64,000 nucleotides of DNA, from the NCBI GenBank assembly GCA_012656075.1, contig JAAKBF010000403.1:186001-250000 (forward strand), given 5' to 3'. Every line of letters starts with the position of its first letter. The stretch's first letter is position 1. The translations under genes and the position numbers were made by a program. Below are positions 35,821 through 46,401 of this stretch, piece by piece. This stretch comes from Phytophthora hibernalis. Lineage: Eukaryota > Oomycota > Peronosporomycetes > Peronosporales > Peronosporaceae. The notes beneath the pieces were generated by a model. The model did no database searches, was not told the DNA's origin, and saw nothing but the letters and a program-made list of their open reading frames with translations.

Positions 35821-36835
35821 ATGCGTCTCCGAACGTTCAACGACGTGATGAGGGTCACGGCTGATGAGAAGAGCTGCGTAGCGTTCTGTCAGGCAAGAGG
35901 GCTGCTGGCACGGCGCGTGTTATGCTCCATGTGCGATGACGACATGTATCTGTGCCCACCCAGTCAAGCATCCGCGGAAGAACGCGCCAAGCGTTGGTGA
36001 TGCTCAAGGAAGGGGTGTCGGAAGGAGCGGAGCTTGCGGGCCGGCTCCTTCATTGCGAAGGCGAAGTTGACGCTGTGTCAGTGCGTGTGCCTGATGCACT
36101 TCTGGGCTTCCAGCCTACCTACAAGCGTTGCGATGGCATGAGTTGATGTCAGTGCCAAGGCCGTCACGGACTGGTACTCCTTCTGCCGAAATTTGTGCAG
36201 CAAGGAGATGCTTGCATGTCCGATGCAGGTGAGATTCAACGAATTGTAAAGATAAGATTTTTCTAATACGTTTTGTCAATGTGTACAGATAGGTGGGCCT
36301 GGTCATTTCGTCGAGATTGACGAAACCGGTGTAAAGAAGAATAGCAAGTACCACCGGGGCGTGCACCACCCAGACTGCTGGTTGTTCGGCGGAGTCGACC
36401 GTACGTCCGGATGCTGGTTCGGCGTCCTGACGTACGATGATAGCACGAAGAAGACACTGAGTCCGCTCATCAAAAAGCGCATCAAGGCTCACACAACGAT
36501 CATGTCGGACCAATTTGCTAGCTACGTGTCTACCAACCTCAAGCACACCCTCAAGAACAACAGATGACTGAAGAACATGTACTACACACACAAGGGGGTG
36601 AACCGCTGCAAGAACTTCGTGGTGGCGTCTGCCCTAATCGCATCGAGGGAACTTGGGAGGTGCGCATCAAGCACAAGTTGAAGAAAATGCGAGGTATCGA
36701 CAAGCATCTCCTTCCGTCATACCTGGACAAGTATCTTTGGCAGTCGTAGTATTTCGACGGCACGGTCGGACCGACCGTCTGAGTACTTCGAGGGACTAGT
36801 TGCCGGAGTGAAGAAGTACTACTGTCACTAAACAT
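35821..36835 (+). pseudogene. Merlin (IS1595/ISXO2-like) transposase with nonsense mutations
   Basis: The ATG at 35821 starts MRLRTFNDVMRVTADEKSCV. An N-terminal zinc ribbon follows: LCSMCDDDMYLC and CSRKGCRKERSLRAGSFIAK. After an intron (36229..36288, 60 nt, GTGAGA...TACAG) comes the ISXO2-like catalytic domain: GGPGHFVEIDETGVKKNSKY (first acidic residues), HHPDCWLFGGVDRTSG, IMSDQFASYVS (second Asp), and RIEGTWEVRIKHKLKKMRGI (Glu region). TGA stops at 35998-36000, 36139-36141 and 36565-36567 break the frame, and a shift at about 36625 precedes the last block. In related copies the first and third positions would be Trp and the second Arg, so all three can be one transition away. A DNA cut-and-paste enzyme, dead here. 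Confidence 0.82.
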
Positions 36836-39800
36836 GAATACAATTTTCAGAAATTTCTATTTCTATGTGGGGCTCCCTCCGGCAGTGCGACAGAGCTATT
36901 CCACACATAATATTCTCAACCATCGTCAGCTTATTCATTCCAGTTGACAATGGATAAGTTCAAAAGCAATTCATTGAATTGGAAAGGCTATTATTGATTA
37001 AATGAATTGCATACAAATCGGTAACTATCTGTTTGCGACAGGCCGCTTCCCTTCCACGCGGAACTTTGTGCCTAAGCCTCCAAGCTCTCCGAACAACGGT
37101 TGGGGTCAACGCCGGTAGATACAAGCTGTGTGCCCCTTCCCGTGGTAGCACTGCTGACTTGAGTGTGATTGACGGTGCGCCATCGCGGAGCAAGGTGGCG
37201 TCCCCACTCGCAGCACGTATCAGTGGAGATTCGACAGCCGAGACGCGTGGTGGTGGTAGCGATGCTATCACGATTGTACAAGTAGCCGCGGTAGGTGGCG
37301 ATGTTCTTTGCAGATTCTAATACTGATTTTTGTAGGTGTAATAGAGCGCTGCGAATGTGGCGTCCACAACATCTTGAGCGACGTTATACCGTGGATCAAA
37401 CGAGCCGAGAACGTGCTGGAGTAGATCGCTCTGCAGCGCGACTAGCTGGCCAAACTCTACCACGCTCATCGCTGCTGCAGATCGGGGATTGTTGGTGCAA
37501 CATGTCTGTTTATAAACTCATTGAGTTCTGATTTTCAGAAAATTGAAGCGAGAAACTTCCCTACAAAACACCATATTAAAGGTTGGGGTGTCACCCCGAG
37601 GTACCAACGCCATCAAATGATGCGTTTTGGAGTCGGATTATCACTATAAGCAATACGAATGGAAATACCCGCTGGTAAAACAGTCGGATATCTGGGTTAA
37701 CCGGAATATTAGCCAGGAATGTAGTGTGCTTGATATTCGCACAAACGTCAGCTTATCAGGTTCGTAGTCACTCTAATTCTCCGTAGATTTCACCGATGCA
37801 TCATCGGCAGTTGGCACTCCATCAGACCCGGACGCATCGTTCACAGACCTCGGGCTGTAATTGCTGACATGCGGTGAAGTTCGACACAGCACTGGTGACG
37901 TGGAAGAACCTTGCAGTGTACGTGGCGGGAGCGTCGATGCCATTGGACTCTCCGTAGATGCCAGAGAGCGTCGTTCGGGGCGTCACGAACAACGTCCGTG
38001 CGCAACTGTAGCCACCGGCGGGGTCCTCGGCAGGCTACGTATTGTCCCACAAGTCGCCAAACGTGAGGAAGATGACCACGCCATAATCGGGAGCCCTGTT
38101 CACAATATAGCTAAGCAGAACTATACCTTATGGAAAGAGGCCGACCGCAGACAGCTCTCGTCCATCGTGGCCATCAAGACAGAAGTGAGCTGTCTGCGGT
38201 CTCGAGCTCCTTAACTATGGGGACGAGATGTCACACAATCCGGCGTTTGCATTGGCTGAAGTTACGAAATGTGTCGATCCTAATTGGTTTAAATGTCTCC
38301 AGCTGTGTGCACCACATTTCAGACGTTCCTCTGGGCTAGCATTTTATTACTGAATGGAGGCAAACGATAATGACTGGATATATTCAAACTTGGGACTGGA
38401 AGTTTGCAATGGGGCTTAGTAGGGTGACCATGCAACGCAGCAGCCCCACAAACGAGCAGGATTTTAAAATATCGACTCAACGCTCGCACAGTTAGCTGCA
38501 TTGCCTCTCACACCCAACCCAGCATGACCAGAAACCGGAAACCAATATTTCTTCATTACAAGCTCTACTACCGGTGCATGTATTCGTATGGATACGACTT
38601 AGCTTTTTGTTCGAGCCAATGTGATGTGTTTTAGAGCTGTTACTGGGTTTTTTCAATATAGCTAACTTTAGAGATGAGTATGACCGAAAGAGGACCGCAC
38701 ACAGTAGAAGTCGATGGCGGGCGTCCTTGGATAATTGCATACAAATAGTTAAATACTTTGGATTAATGATATTCCAGGTTTTGCATTTACATCTATCAGC
38801 GAGAGGTACGAGGTATATTTGGCATGACTTCGTAACAGTTGTTCGTTTTCTATGAAGTGAACTACAAATCAGGGATAAAACGTCCCAGATGATCATCTGT
38901 AGTGTTTTTCACATTAGCCGAGCGAAGCAGGGCTCTTCGCGCAACTTTTTTAAATTCCCAGACTGTATAGGGTCAATTGCTGCTTTCAAATGCACCACAT
39001 TCTCTGGCTTTTATTTCCAGAGTCTACCAGGGATTGCAACGAGTTTTGATTCCTTGCATTTCTATTTCCTTCCTATTATAATACGATATGGATACGTAAC
39101 ACAATGAGCGTTTAGAACCTTCGTCTTTTACGTGCAGCAAATGGGTTATCCAGTACTGTACCGTTCGAGCATCATTTGTCTATTTTATATTTCTTAGAGC
39201 AACCCACTTAAAACGTTACTGTAAAACACAGTGACCGTATATTGCAGCGGTGTGTGGATAATTTCGTACGTTTGCGTACATTGAAGCGCGTGCAGAATAC
39301 ACCACATCAAGTTAGTTATTGTCCGGCATTCATAGGTGTAATTTGTGCATCGTTGCATTGCCGATTGATCTAACTGCTAAATTCAACTGCTTTTCAAATG
39401 AAAGGTTGCATACAAAATCTAAAATCGCATCACGGAATATCTTCGTGCACTTGCAGTTATTTCGGCCAGCACAAAATTAAGAGGATTTAATCCGACCGGT
39501 GGCCATGGATACACGGTAAGAAAGCTCCTACAAGGACCTCACTTCGGCAGGTGTTTCGCTTGAGTAAATACCAGGAATGATTGGCATACCTACAAGTAGC
39601 AACCAGTCACATCTTGAAGCGAAGTGAAGCTAGATCCACGAAATTCATTCCGCCCTCCATTTGAGTATTGTTCGCATCAGTATTTCCCAATCAATGCAAT
39701 CTGTACAGTTCCTAGAAATGGCGTACATGTGCAGTGAATTTTGCACGAAGAATTCCATTCAACTTTTTTAAAGTTACACCTCACCTACTTTGAAACTTAG

Positions 39801-40253
39801 TTTGATGAGCTCAAAAGTAAAATCCAGAGCTGTTCCGCGGCTTTGTAATGGTTTTAATTGAGATACTTCAGTAAGTCGGAGTTCTACATGTACAGTACAT
39901 ATACTGCCTAATACTGTACATATAAAACTGTATTGTGGCTGGGTTCTATATAATTACGAACAATCGTAATTGCCGGTTTAAAACGGCAAATCCGATAGCC
40001 ACTAAATTATCTCCCTTCCAAGCGCTTTTAAAATCGTGAGCCTAGACCTTAGAAATGAAGTTGGGCTAGCACTGATCTTCTATGAGTCATGTCGTGGCAC
40101 TCTAAGTTAAATGATCTCAGTTAGAGTCTCTAACTGAGCTCACCGACATGTTACTCAATGTAAAATGCACTGCGCTATCACTATTTGTTGTCCCCCGGCT
40201 CCTATTCCCGACCAATACATCTGAAATTTATTGTCCTTTTCAGTTTATTTGCC
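36836..40253. other. Long non-coding or unassignable stretch
   Basis: GC-richer islands at 37030-37320 and 37790-38215 are open in several frames but show no motif or splice pattern. 38300-40250 is AT-rich. A near-perfect palindrome lies at 40116-40138. A short piece at 39940-39960 (GTATTGTGGCTGGGTTC) weakly recalls the MITE terminus. Confidence 0.4.
40116..40138. repeat. 23-bp palindrome
   Basis: CTCAGTTAGAG and CTCTAACTGAG are perfect inverted repeats around a single central T. Confidence 0.8.
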
Positions 40254-40278
40254 GTCCGATTTTGGGGTAAAATCGGAC
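40254..40278. repeat. Hairpin at the proposed left end of an IS630-type transposon
   Basis: GTCCGATTTT and AAAATCGGAC form a perfect 10-bp stem around GGGGT. The right arm overlaps the proposed terminal inverted repeat AAATCGGACTTC that starts at 40270 just after a TA. Confidence 0.6.
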
Positions 40279-40334
40279 TTCAGTACTCCGCTTTTTGATT
40301 TGTTAAAGTAGGCTGCTGACGCCGTAAAGTAAGG

Positions 40335-41473
40335 TTGGTTAGGGTACCCATCATTGGTTCGCGTCGCCTTCATTTTTTGCTGAGCATAGAGGCGCTGAAG
40401 ACTGAAGATGCAAGGTTGCTGCTGGCGGTTGCGGTGAAGAAGAGCGCCGTGCTCCTGGTGATTAATGATGCTGGCGCTGCTGCTGGAAGTGCCGGAGCCA
40501 TTGGCGCTGTCGGTGGCGGCGGAGAAGAACTTGTCGCTGATGCTGGCGCTGCTGCTGGCAGTGCCGGTGGAGAAGAACTTGTCGCTGATGCTGGCGCCGC
40601 TGCTGTCGGTGCGGGCGGAGAAGAACTTGTCGCTGATGCTGTCGGTACCGGCGGAGAAGAACTTGTCGCTGATGCTGGCGCCGCTGCTGGCAGTGCTGGA
40701 GCCATTGGCGCTGTCGGTGGCGGCGGAGAAAACTTGTCGCTCATGCTGGCAGTGCCGGCGGAGAAGAACTTGTCGCTGATGCTGGCGCCGCTGGTGTCGG
40801 TGCGGGCGGGGAAGAACTTGTCGCTGATGCTGGCGTCGCTTCTGGCAGTGCCAGAGAATTTGCCGCTCCTGGGACTAATTTTATGTGAAGAGTATGTGTC
40901 GTTAGCTGAGAGCAGCGCCTTCCGAGAGCAGTTACAGCGGGTGTGGCACCGTGCTCGACTTCGGAAAGATGGCCAAGCCAGGTTCGTACTCGAGCTGTTT
41001 GTCTACATACCAAAGGCTTCACGCCCAGCTACCACCTCTCTTCGGCGAGCTACGGCACCACGTATTGAAGAGCAGATGCCACGTGTAGCAGCATTGAGGG
41101 TGTTGTTGCCGGTCCAGTAACCCAGAACTACATGGCAATTACGCAGGCGAGGCTCCCAGAAGGCAGTCCAATTGAGATACCGCAGAACACCACATTTCAG
41201 CAGCTTCAGCACATTGATCAACAAGAACGAGATATGAACGACGAGATGGCAGCCGCGCAGCATCAATCACAAGCAGCATACCATGTCATCCGTGTACAGA
41301 TTAACGGAATTATTGTTCCGATACAAGTTCATGGTGGTCTTCGAGGTGTACAGGGGCTACCCCTTAGTCTGTGCCCACCGTTTAGAGGGCCAATTTCGGT
41401 GGCCACACCCGACCCTGTAGTAAACATTGAAGACACGGATCATATCGAGCCAAGCACAAACGAAGAAACCTAG
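40335..41473 (+). CDS. Unknown protein with Ala/Gly/Glu-rich repeat, frameshifted
   Basis: From the ATG at 40335 the frame has an N-terminal segment, then about seven repeats of GEELVADAG with Ala/Gly/Ser spacers (40460-40850), then LQRVWHRARLRKDGQARFVL and LFVYIPKASRPATTSLRRAT. About 41070 the reading moves to another frame (ADATCSSIEGVVAGPVTQNY) and continues from the ATG at 41132 through TFQQLQHIDQQERDMNDEMA and YHVIRVQINGIIVPIQVHG to a stop at 41473. A second shift inside the repeat (40735, GGAGAAAAC against GGAGAAGAAC) confuses the frame. The repeat is open on both strands (Pro/Ala/Ser on the minus), but the downstream plus-strand text reads as true protein. Function unknown; possibly an accessory gene of the transposon that follows. 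Confidence 0.5.
40460..40860 (+). repeat. GC-rich tandem repeat array
   Basis: Units of about 45-60 bp built on GAGAAGAACTTGTCGCTGATGCTGGCG-type sequence with GCTGCTGG spacers, seven to eight copies of unequal length. Such arrays are prone to copy-number change and assembly error. Confidence 0.8.
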
Positions 41474-41480
41474 GAAACAT

Positions 41481-42633
41481 CTAGTCGATCTGTATTTCAA
41501 TTTTATTGGAGTGATATCCACAGTGTTTGTACAGGTTCAGACCTACTGAGTCTTTCTGTCCTGTGCAGTAGTATAGCGCAACCTTCATCACAGTGATGGG
41601 GTCCGCGTGAAACGCCATGTTGGCATGATGTTGAATCCATCTCTTCAAAAGTGAAAACGACACCTCGATAGGATTCAAGTCGGGCGAATACAGAGGAAGA
41701 AACAGCAACAACGCACCGGTTGCGTGTACTAATTCCTGGAGCTCTTCATACATATGTATCTTTGCGTTATCCATGACCACTATTGATCTGGGTAGAGGCC
41801 ATGGATTTTGGAATGGAGCGATTTTTGTCTTGAACACCTCGTGAAATGTAGCGCGTGAAGGTCCATCAGTAAGACCCCACCCGAAAAATCCGTTGACGTC
41901 CACGACCGCCAGAAGTGACACGCGCTCTCCCCGACTAAATGGGAGAAGAGTGTAGGCCGGAGTATTACGGGCAGAACAACCGTATTTTCGCAGCACGGAC
42001 CTACAAACACACAAGCATGTCATAACTTAGTTTAAAGTCAATAAAAAATTACAACTCTAAATCTTACCGTCCATCTTTGGAAGCTTCGTCTACGAAGACG
42101 AGTTGGTCTGGACCACTATAAAATGGGAGCAAACGATTGATATAGTCTTGGCGCTCCCTTGGTACGCTTTCTTTTGATCGTTTCGTCAGCACCTTGCGCG
42201 ATAACCCCAAATCGAAACGGAGTGCCCGGCACATTGTTGAGTCGGTCACGCTAATTGAGTCCCCAAACTGCGCTTGTAGCTCTTTCCGTAGCTCCTCAAA
42301 ATAAAGCACGGATGGACACTGATGTACTCGCGTACAAACTTACAAACGTCATCGGGCCAACGAGAAGACCTATTTCTACTTTCCTCTGTCAATGCATTCC
42401 CTGCCTCTTAAAGTCTAGATGCCAGCGGCTTAAGCTGCGCTCTGAAACACCTAAAACGCACGACACAGTAGCGATGTCGATGTTGTAGACGTACATGAGG
42501 ACGACCCTCTCCACTTTAAGTCCACTGAATACATGCCTCTTGCTCTCTTGCTTTCTTGTTTTCTACTGAAGCGTCTGCGATATTTCTGCTCGTTTGTCAA
42601 TAAAGTGATGGTTGGCGGACGATTCACCGCCAT
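41481..42633 (-). pseudogene. IS630/Tc1-type DDE transposase, nearly complete
   Basis: Starts MAVNRPPTITLLTNEQK (42633). After a one-base shift in a GGG run (42505-42507) come VVLMYVYNIDIATVSCVLGV and SERSLSRWHLDFKRQG (HTH). After another shift: SSRWPDDVCKFVREYISVHP, FEELRKELQAQFGD, RALRFDLGLSRKVLTKRS and LVFVDEASKDGR (first Asp). A 67-nt intron (42001..42067, GTAAGA...TGTAG) joins in phase to SVLRKYGCSARNTPAYTLLP. SIVVMDNAKIHMYEEL carries the second Asp, and FLPLYSPDLNPIEVSFSLLK the catalytic Glu. It ends at 41481. The catalytic triad is intact; apart from two or three one-base shifts and a TGA after QGMH the gene would be complete. Confidence 0.85.
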
Positions 42634-42709
42634 TTGAGGCCTTTGCACTAAACATCAGTCTTTTGGTCCGAGTTTGCTCTAAGTTTCAAAACGAAGTCCG
42701 GATTTCGTA

Positions 42710-43579
42710 AAGATCTCTGATTGGCTCGAATTAAGTCGGCGTGCTCTTATTCATCTGTTGGTTGTCTGCTAATCTTTCACATGTAACACCTACCCCTCAG
42801 ATTACAGATAGTATTTTCGGACCGTTTAGCCAAAAGGAGTGAAAGGCACAATACATGTTGTTAAAATTAGGGATAAGGGCACCCTAAAACAGTCAAGGGC
42901 ACACTTCAGATTTACCATTCTGTACCCTATAGCAGCAACCACAACCCATGAGACGCTCACAGCTTCTCTGAATACACCACAACCATCTCGAGCACTATAG
43001 ATGTGAGAAATATGCAAAGGATCCTACAGCTTCAATGAGATACAACAAAAGTGTGAGCAGTATTGTAAATAGCGCGGTAATCAATTAGACTGTAAAAAAT
43101 GTTCCCTTGACCTTTTTACCCTTAGGGAACCGCTATTTTTAAATTTGTCTCAAAAGTTAATCGTCAAATTTCCTTAAGTAATCATTCAAAGTATCACTAT
43201 TAAAACTCACAAAATAGCAATTTCGCCGTATGATACCGTTATGACTGTTTAAACTCCGTCACTATTGCTGAGCGAAGCGAGGCCGCTTGGCTTAAACCTT
43301 GCGCAAAGAGCCACGCTTGCGGGGCTCCACTCGGCTTGTAATACCATTATTAAAAATACCGGTAGCTTCCACCGATTTTAGAAGGAGGGGTAATCAGAAT
43401 CGACACTTTCTAATTAGAAAATGACACTTCCAAAAAATTGATTGATTATTTGAAAGTTGACAATAGAAAGCAAGGCAGATGTGTAATTTTATCAAAAATA
43501 TCGCCAAAAACATTAAAAGGTTTTGAACAAAGCCTTGGAAATTAATGTCCTTTTTAAAAAAATACGACATTAGGAAGCA
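42710..43579. other. AT-rich intergenic region
   Basis: No coding signal. A GC-rich patch at about 43260-43340 (GAGCGAAGCGAGGCCGC, then CCACGCTTGCGGGGCTCC) stands out from AT-rich surroundings; related wording occurs near 38920. Confidence 0.4.
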
Positions 43580-44504
43580 ATGCCATTGCTCAAACGCTTA
43601 TTGCGGTCAGAGCAACTTGGCGATGCGTCCGCCACCTCGACGGCCGAACAGCTCTTAGCCTCGAGCATTTACGCGCAGGAAATGCGCTCACAGCGCCAGC
43701 AGGCGGCTGCGCTGTGCAGTGCCCCGTTGGTGTCCATGTCGTCGCTAGTGACGCGCTCGAGGTTTGTCCATTGAGTTTCAAGTGTTGCAGTTGACTGAAG
43801 AAGCTATTATTGTACATTGCAATGCTCGCTGCTAGCGATGCACTAGACAATGTTCTGGAGAGGGCTGAGAGTTGCAGGATTGAGGTGCGTTCAGAGCCCT
43901 GAAGCTTTGTGTGTCGGGAGTTGTGCTGACTTTACTTTCGTCATTGCCAGCAATGCGTGGAGGCTATTTTGATGGTGGTTAGGGAAGGCAGTCAAGTTCT
44001 GTTCCTGGTTCATGACTCGAAGATGGTAACCAAGCGACTGGCGGTGGCTGTTTCGCGGCCGGATGCAGCGATGACGACGGAGGTAGCTGCCGAGTGTCTT
44101 CACCGCGTGCGTTTCCGGCCGTGTCGAAGCGTCTACGAGCTGCTGTGTGAGCTGGATCGCGTGCAGCAGAACTGGCAGGTAAATTGACGGCCAACAGAGC
44201 TTCATTTAAGGAAGAGGCTGAAACGCTCTGAGATGGAGCAGGAGGACCAAGCAACAGGGATCCAACTCGTGGCGCTCGGTCCGCTCTGCGACTTATTCTC
44301 GAGCTTCCAGACGGCAGCAGGGATCACAACCACCGGTACGATCTGCTTTAATCCCAGGATCTTCCAGTTCGGATTGACTCAGTTCAGAAATGACTAACAT
44401 GCGAATCAGGCGCCGGACTCAAGCGTATGGTGGAGCTCGCGATCCAGCGGCTGCGGGCAACAACCAACATCCACGTCAGCATCATGGAGCCCGAGGCGAG
44501 TTAA
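43580..44504 (+). CDS. Unidentified 225-aa protein, five exons
   Basis: Model: join(43580..43747, 43801..43884, 43951..44178, 44233..44335, 44410..44504), introns 53-74 nt, all phases consistent. The product begins MPLLKRLLRSEQLGDASATS and continues LLLYIAMLAASDALDNVLER, QCVEAILMVVREGSQVLFLV, SVYELLCELDRVQQNWQ, IQLVALGPLCDLFSSFQTAA and LKRMVELAIQRLRATTNIHV, ending EPEAS. Alternating hydrophobic strands and helices suggest a small alpha/beta fold (Rossmann- or RecA-like shape is possible), but no P-loop or other signature is present. The first intron has the least typical donor (GTGACG); the others are normal. It heads the gene-dense island, upstream of the transporter on the same strand. I do not recognise the family. 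Confidence 0.7.
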
Positions 44505-44884
44505 CAGGGCTGCAGTGACGACGCAGCACGAGATATCAAGCAAACTACGTCTCTTTAAAATCCACTACCAGCAGAACCCGCTTGGAAGATGACACTGAAA
44601 ATTCAAAAGCAGCAACGGACTGCTGGAGCAGCATCCCATTGACGGGGGCAGCAAACAACTGCCGGCGCTTTTAGTCAAAAATCACAACAACCATAATAAA
44701 CATGCCTCCACAAACAACTACATGTACACGCATTTCCCCATATTTCCCGTTTCTCCCGCACTATCCCTCGCACTCGCTCTTTCGTAACATCGCACAAGCC
44801 AAAGTCTCAAGCGCAGTTTCGACTGCGAGCAGCTCAATTCACAGTCACAGGAGGATTCCCCGTAGCACCCAAGCAGCACCCGCC

Positions 44885-46176
44885 ATGGCTCTGGAGACGC
44901 TCAGCGCGCGGCCACGCACCCAATCAGGCGGCGCCGGTCTGCTCCAGTCCAGCAGCAAGGGCGGCCACGTGTCCGTCGTTGACGTGCGGCCTGAAGTGGA
45001 CGAAGAGGCGTCCACGACTGAGACGTCGCAGCTACTGGACGAAGACGCAGACAATAACAAGAGCAAGAACAAGAACAAGCAACTGGATGTGGACTTAGAG
45101 ACCGCCGACGACCAGGAGCTGAAGAAGAAGCAGAAGAAACAGGACAAGACGTCGTACGTGGCGCCCTCGGTGGTCGTCTTCTGGCTCAGCATGTGGTTCA
45201 CACAGAACATCGGCGTGACGTTCTGGAACAAGAAGGCGTTGGGCGCTCTACGCCTGCCCGTGACGCTCACGTTCGTGCACATGGTGTGCAACACACTGGG
45301 CGCCTTCCTGTACATCCACGTGTACAAGGGCATCGAGCGCAAGCCGCTCAAGCCCGGCCAGCAGAAACTCATGCTCTACTTCTCGCTCATCTTCGTGAGC
45401 AACATCATCACGGGCAACTGGAGTCTAGGACTTGTGTCTATCTCGTTCAATCAGGTCATGCGCGCACTCGTGCCGGCAGTGGTTGTTGTGCTCAGCATCC
45501 TCATCCTTGGCAAGTCGTACTCGCTCAAGCGCAAACTGTCGCTGGTGCCTGTGGCCTTTGGCGTCTACTTGGCGTGCACAGGAGACAACTCGTGCACGGT
45601 ATTGGGCTTCGTCATCACGGTCGTGGCTATCATCTTTGCTGGATTGAAGGCAGTGCTCTCCAACAAGGTGCGCCAGAAGTGTATTATTGTGTGGTTAGTT
45701 GATCTAGGTAACTGACTCGTGTTTGGTGACTGCAGTTCTTGAGTGGAGACTTGAAGCTGCACCCGGTGGACCTCATCCTGCACCAGGCGCCGCTGTCCGC
45801 TTGCTGGTGTTTGATCACCATGTTCTTGTCGGGCGAAGTTGACACGGTCATGAACAACTGGGAGGTTGTGCCGTCGGCTAGCTTTTGGTTCATCCTGACC
45901 GGCATCATCAGCTTCATGCTGAACGTCACGAGCTTCATGGCCAACAAGGTGACGTCGCCGGTGACACTGTGTGTATGCGGCAACATGAAGCAGGTGGTTG
46001 TGATCGTCATGTCCATCCTCATCAACAACGATGTGATCACAGTGCAGAAGGCCATCGGCATCGTCGTTGTATCTATTGGTGGCGCCACGTACGCCTACAT
46101 CTCGACGAAGGAGACGATGGGCCAGTCCACGCTTCCCGCACCAGCTAAATCCAAGGTGCAGACGCAGAGCGCATAA
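44885..46176 (+). CDS. Triose-phosphate/nucleotide-sugar type transporter (DMT superfamily, TPT)
   Basis: join(44885..45667, 45736..46176), one 68-nt intron (GTGCGC...TGCAG), 407 residues. A cytoplasmic N-terminus with polar Asn/Lys tracts (LKKKQKKQDKTSYVAPS) precedes about ten membrane helices. Family blocks: VVFWLSMWFTQNIGVTFWNK (helix 1 with the NKxxL-type end), VTLTFVHMVCNTLGAFLYI, NWSLGLVSISFNQVMRALVP, FGVYLACTGD and TGIISFMLNVTSFMANKVTS. The N.SL..VS.SF.Q..(K/R)(A/S) block is the TPT hallmark. It would exchange a phosphorylated sugar or nucleotide sugar across an organelle membrane; substrate not predictable. I chose the ATG at 44885 over 44702 because the 61 codons between are low-complexity and the family part starts later. 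It converges on the S28 peptidase. Confidence 0.88.
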
Positions 46177-46401
46177 GACTGTCGGCCGCTGCTGATCGTC
46201 ACGCTAGTGCGCGAGACTCCTCAATATTCATGCGTATGCTATAGACACAGGCTTAGAATGAACATGCACGTTCATTTTCGAGAAAAATAAAAAGGTGAAG
46301 ATACAAGCAGAGTTATTGAGCGTAGTGTACGTCAGGCAGGCTACAAGCCCTCTAACTTTTATAGCCCACCTCGATCCGCGCGAGTTGAGGAGGTGCAATT
46401 C

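Larger units (their letters stand above)
40270..42707. mobile_element. Proposed IS630/Tc1-type transposon carrying two convergent genes
   Basis: A terminal motif AAATC(C)GGACTTC follows a TA at 40268-40269; its inverted form GAAGTCCGGATTT lies at 42693-42705, close to a TA at 42708-42709. Between them are a plus-strand ORF region (40335-41473) and a minus-strand transposase (41481-42633) that meet tail to tail with 7 bp between. TA target use fits the superfamily. The TIR match is short and has a one-base gap and a two-base offset on the right, so the boundaries are inferred. Confidence 0.45.

Noticed and set aside
37033..37320. 95-codon small secreted-like protein
   Set aside because: No signal peptide and no effector motif (RXLR or LFLAK) in frame; unsupported.
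44702..44884. Upstream in-frame ATG of the transporter
   Set aside because: Low-complexity 61-codon extension; the family similarity begins after the second ATG.
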